Part shown: piece by piece, positions 23,637 to 23,703 of the stretch
How the letters are laid out: each line of letters starts with the position of its first letter
How positions within the stretch are numbered: position 1 is the first letter of the stretch
NCBI GenBank assembly: GCA_900552465.1
Contig: URZO01000070.1
Location: 1 to 23,703, forward strand
Reading direction: 5' to 3'
From: an uncultured Parabacteroides sp.
Lineage (GTDB): Bacteria; Bacteroidota; Bacteroidia; Bacteroidales; Tannerellaceae
DNA length: 23,703 nucleotides
Program-made: the position numbers and the translations under genes
The notes under the pieces: model-generated
Databases searched by the model: none
The model's input: the letters and a program-made list of their open reading frames with translations, nothing else
Told to the model about the DNA's origin: nothing

Positions 23637-23669
23637 AAATCCCTGATAACGTCTGATTATCAGGGATTT
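23637..23669. terminator. Strong hairpin beside the IS remnant, possible bidirectional terminator
   Basis: AAATCCCTGATAA (23637-23649) and TTATCAGGGATTT (23657-23669) form a perfect 13-bp stem with a 7-nt CGTCTGA loop. A-rich DNA lies before it and a T-rich tract (TTGCTTGATTTTCC) after it. This fits a terminator for a plus-strand transcript, or for a minus-strand gene beyond the window edge. It begins 10 bp after the IS end and is not part of the terminal repeat. Confidence 0.55.
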
Positions 23670-23703
23670 GCTTGATTTTCCTTTTGTTTTCAGTGATCCG
23701 CCT

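Overview
The window looks like chromosome of a Bacteroidales bacterium, most likely Parabacteroides or a close relative. Evidence is the repeated Bacteroidota-type -7 element TAnnTTTG ahead of many genes (with a perfect TTTG-N19-TATCTTTG ahead of the tRNA), a DUF3943 protein, secreted proteins whose signal peptides end in Ala-Gln, and generally weak ribosome binding sites. The genus is an inference; no marker gene fixes it.

Layout. Positions 1-51 hold the 5' part of a tRNA-Lys(CUU) on the minus strand, cut by the window edge. Positions 144-2682 (minus) carry a likely operon: TRIC-family channel, type I asparaginase, WalJ/YycJ-type metallohydrolase. A DUF3943 protein (2839-4317, plus) converges on an ABC-F ATPase (4314-5951, minus), and their stop codons overlap. 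Positions 6246-17332 form a divalent-cation block: an OmpR-type response regulator and histidine kinase (plus), an MgtC/SapB protein (minus), then divergently mgtA and a CzcBAC-like tripartite RND efflux set (plus, apparently one operon). Positions 17394-19066 are a more AT-rich accessory patch: a stand-alone nucleotidyltransferase, an orphan protein with ADP-ribosyltransferase-like sequence features, and a 38-codon remnant of an Mrr-type restriction gene. Positions 19067-23124 (minus) are a tolC-emrA-emrB-like drug export operon ending in a good intrinsic terminator. Positions 23432-23627 are an internally deleted IS3-type element with both terminal repeats.

Most notable signal. Between mgtC and mgtA, positions 9011-9153 are a mirror-symmetric control region centred on base 9082. 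Eight hexamers (ATTAGA or its complement TCTAAT) sit at an exact 11-bp period, four facing each way. The outermost box on each side lies exactly 22 bp from a TAnnTTTG -7 element, one driving mgtC and one driving mgtA. OmpR/PhoB-type regulators bind direct repeats with about 11-bp phasing, and a two-component pair of that class lies next door. The simplest reading is a PhoPQ-like circuit of Bacteroidota type that controls MgtC, the Mg2+ ATPase and, by read-through, a heavy-metal-type RND pump. The array is directly visible; the regulator assignment is inference.
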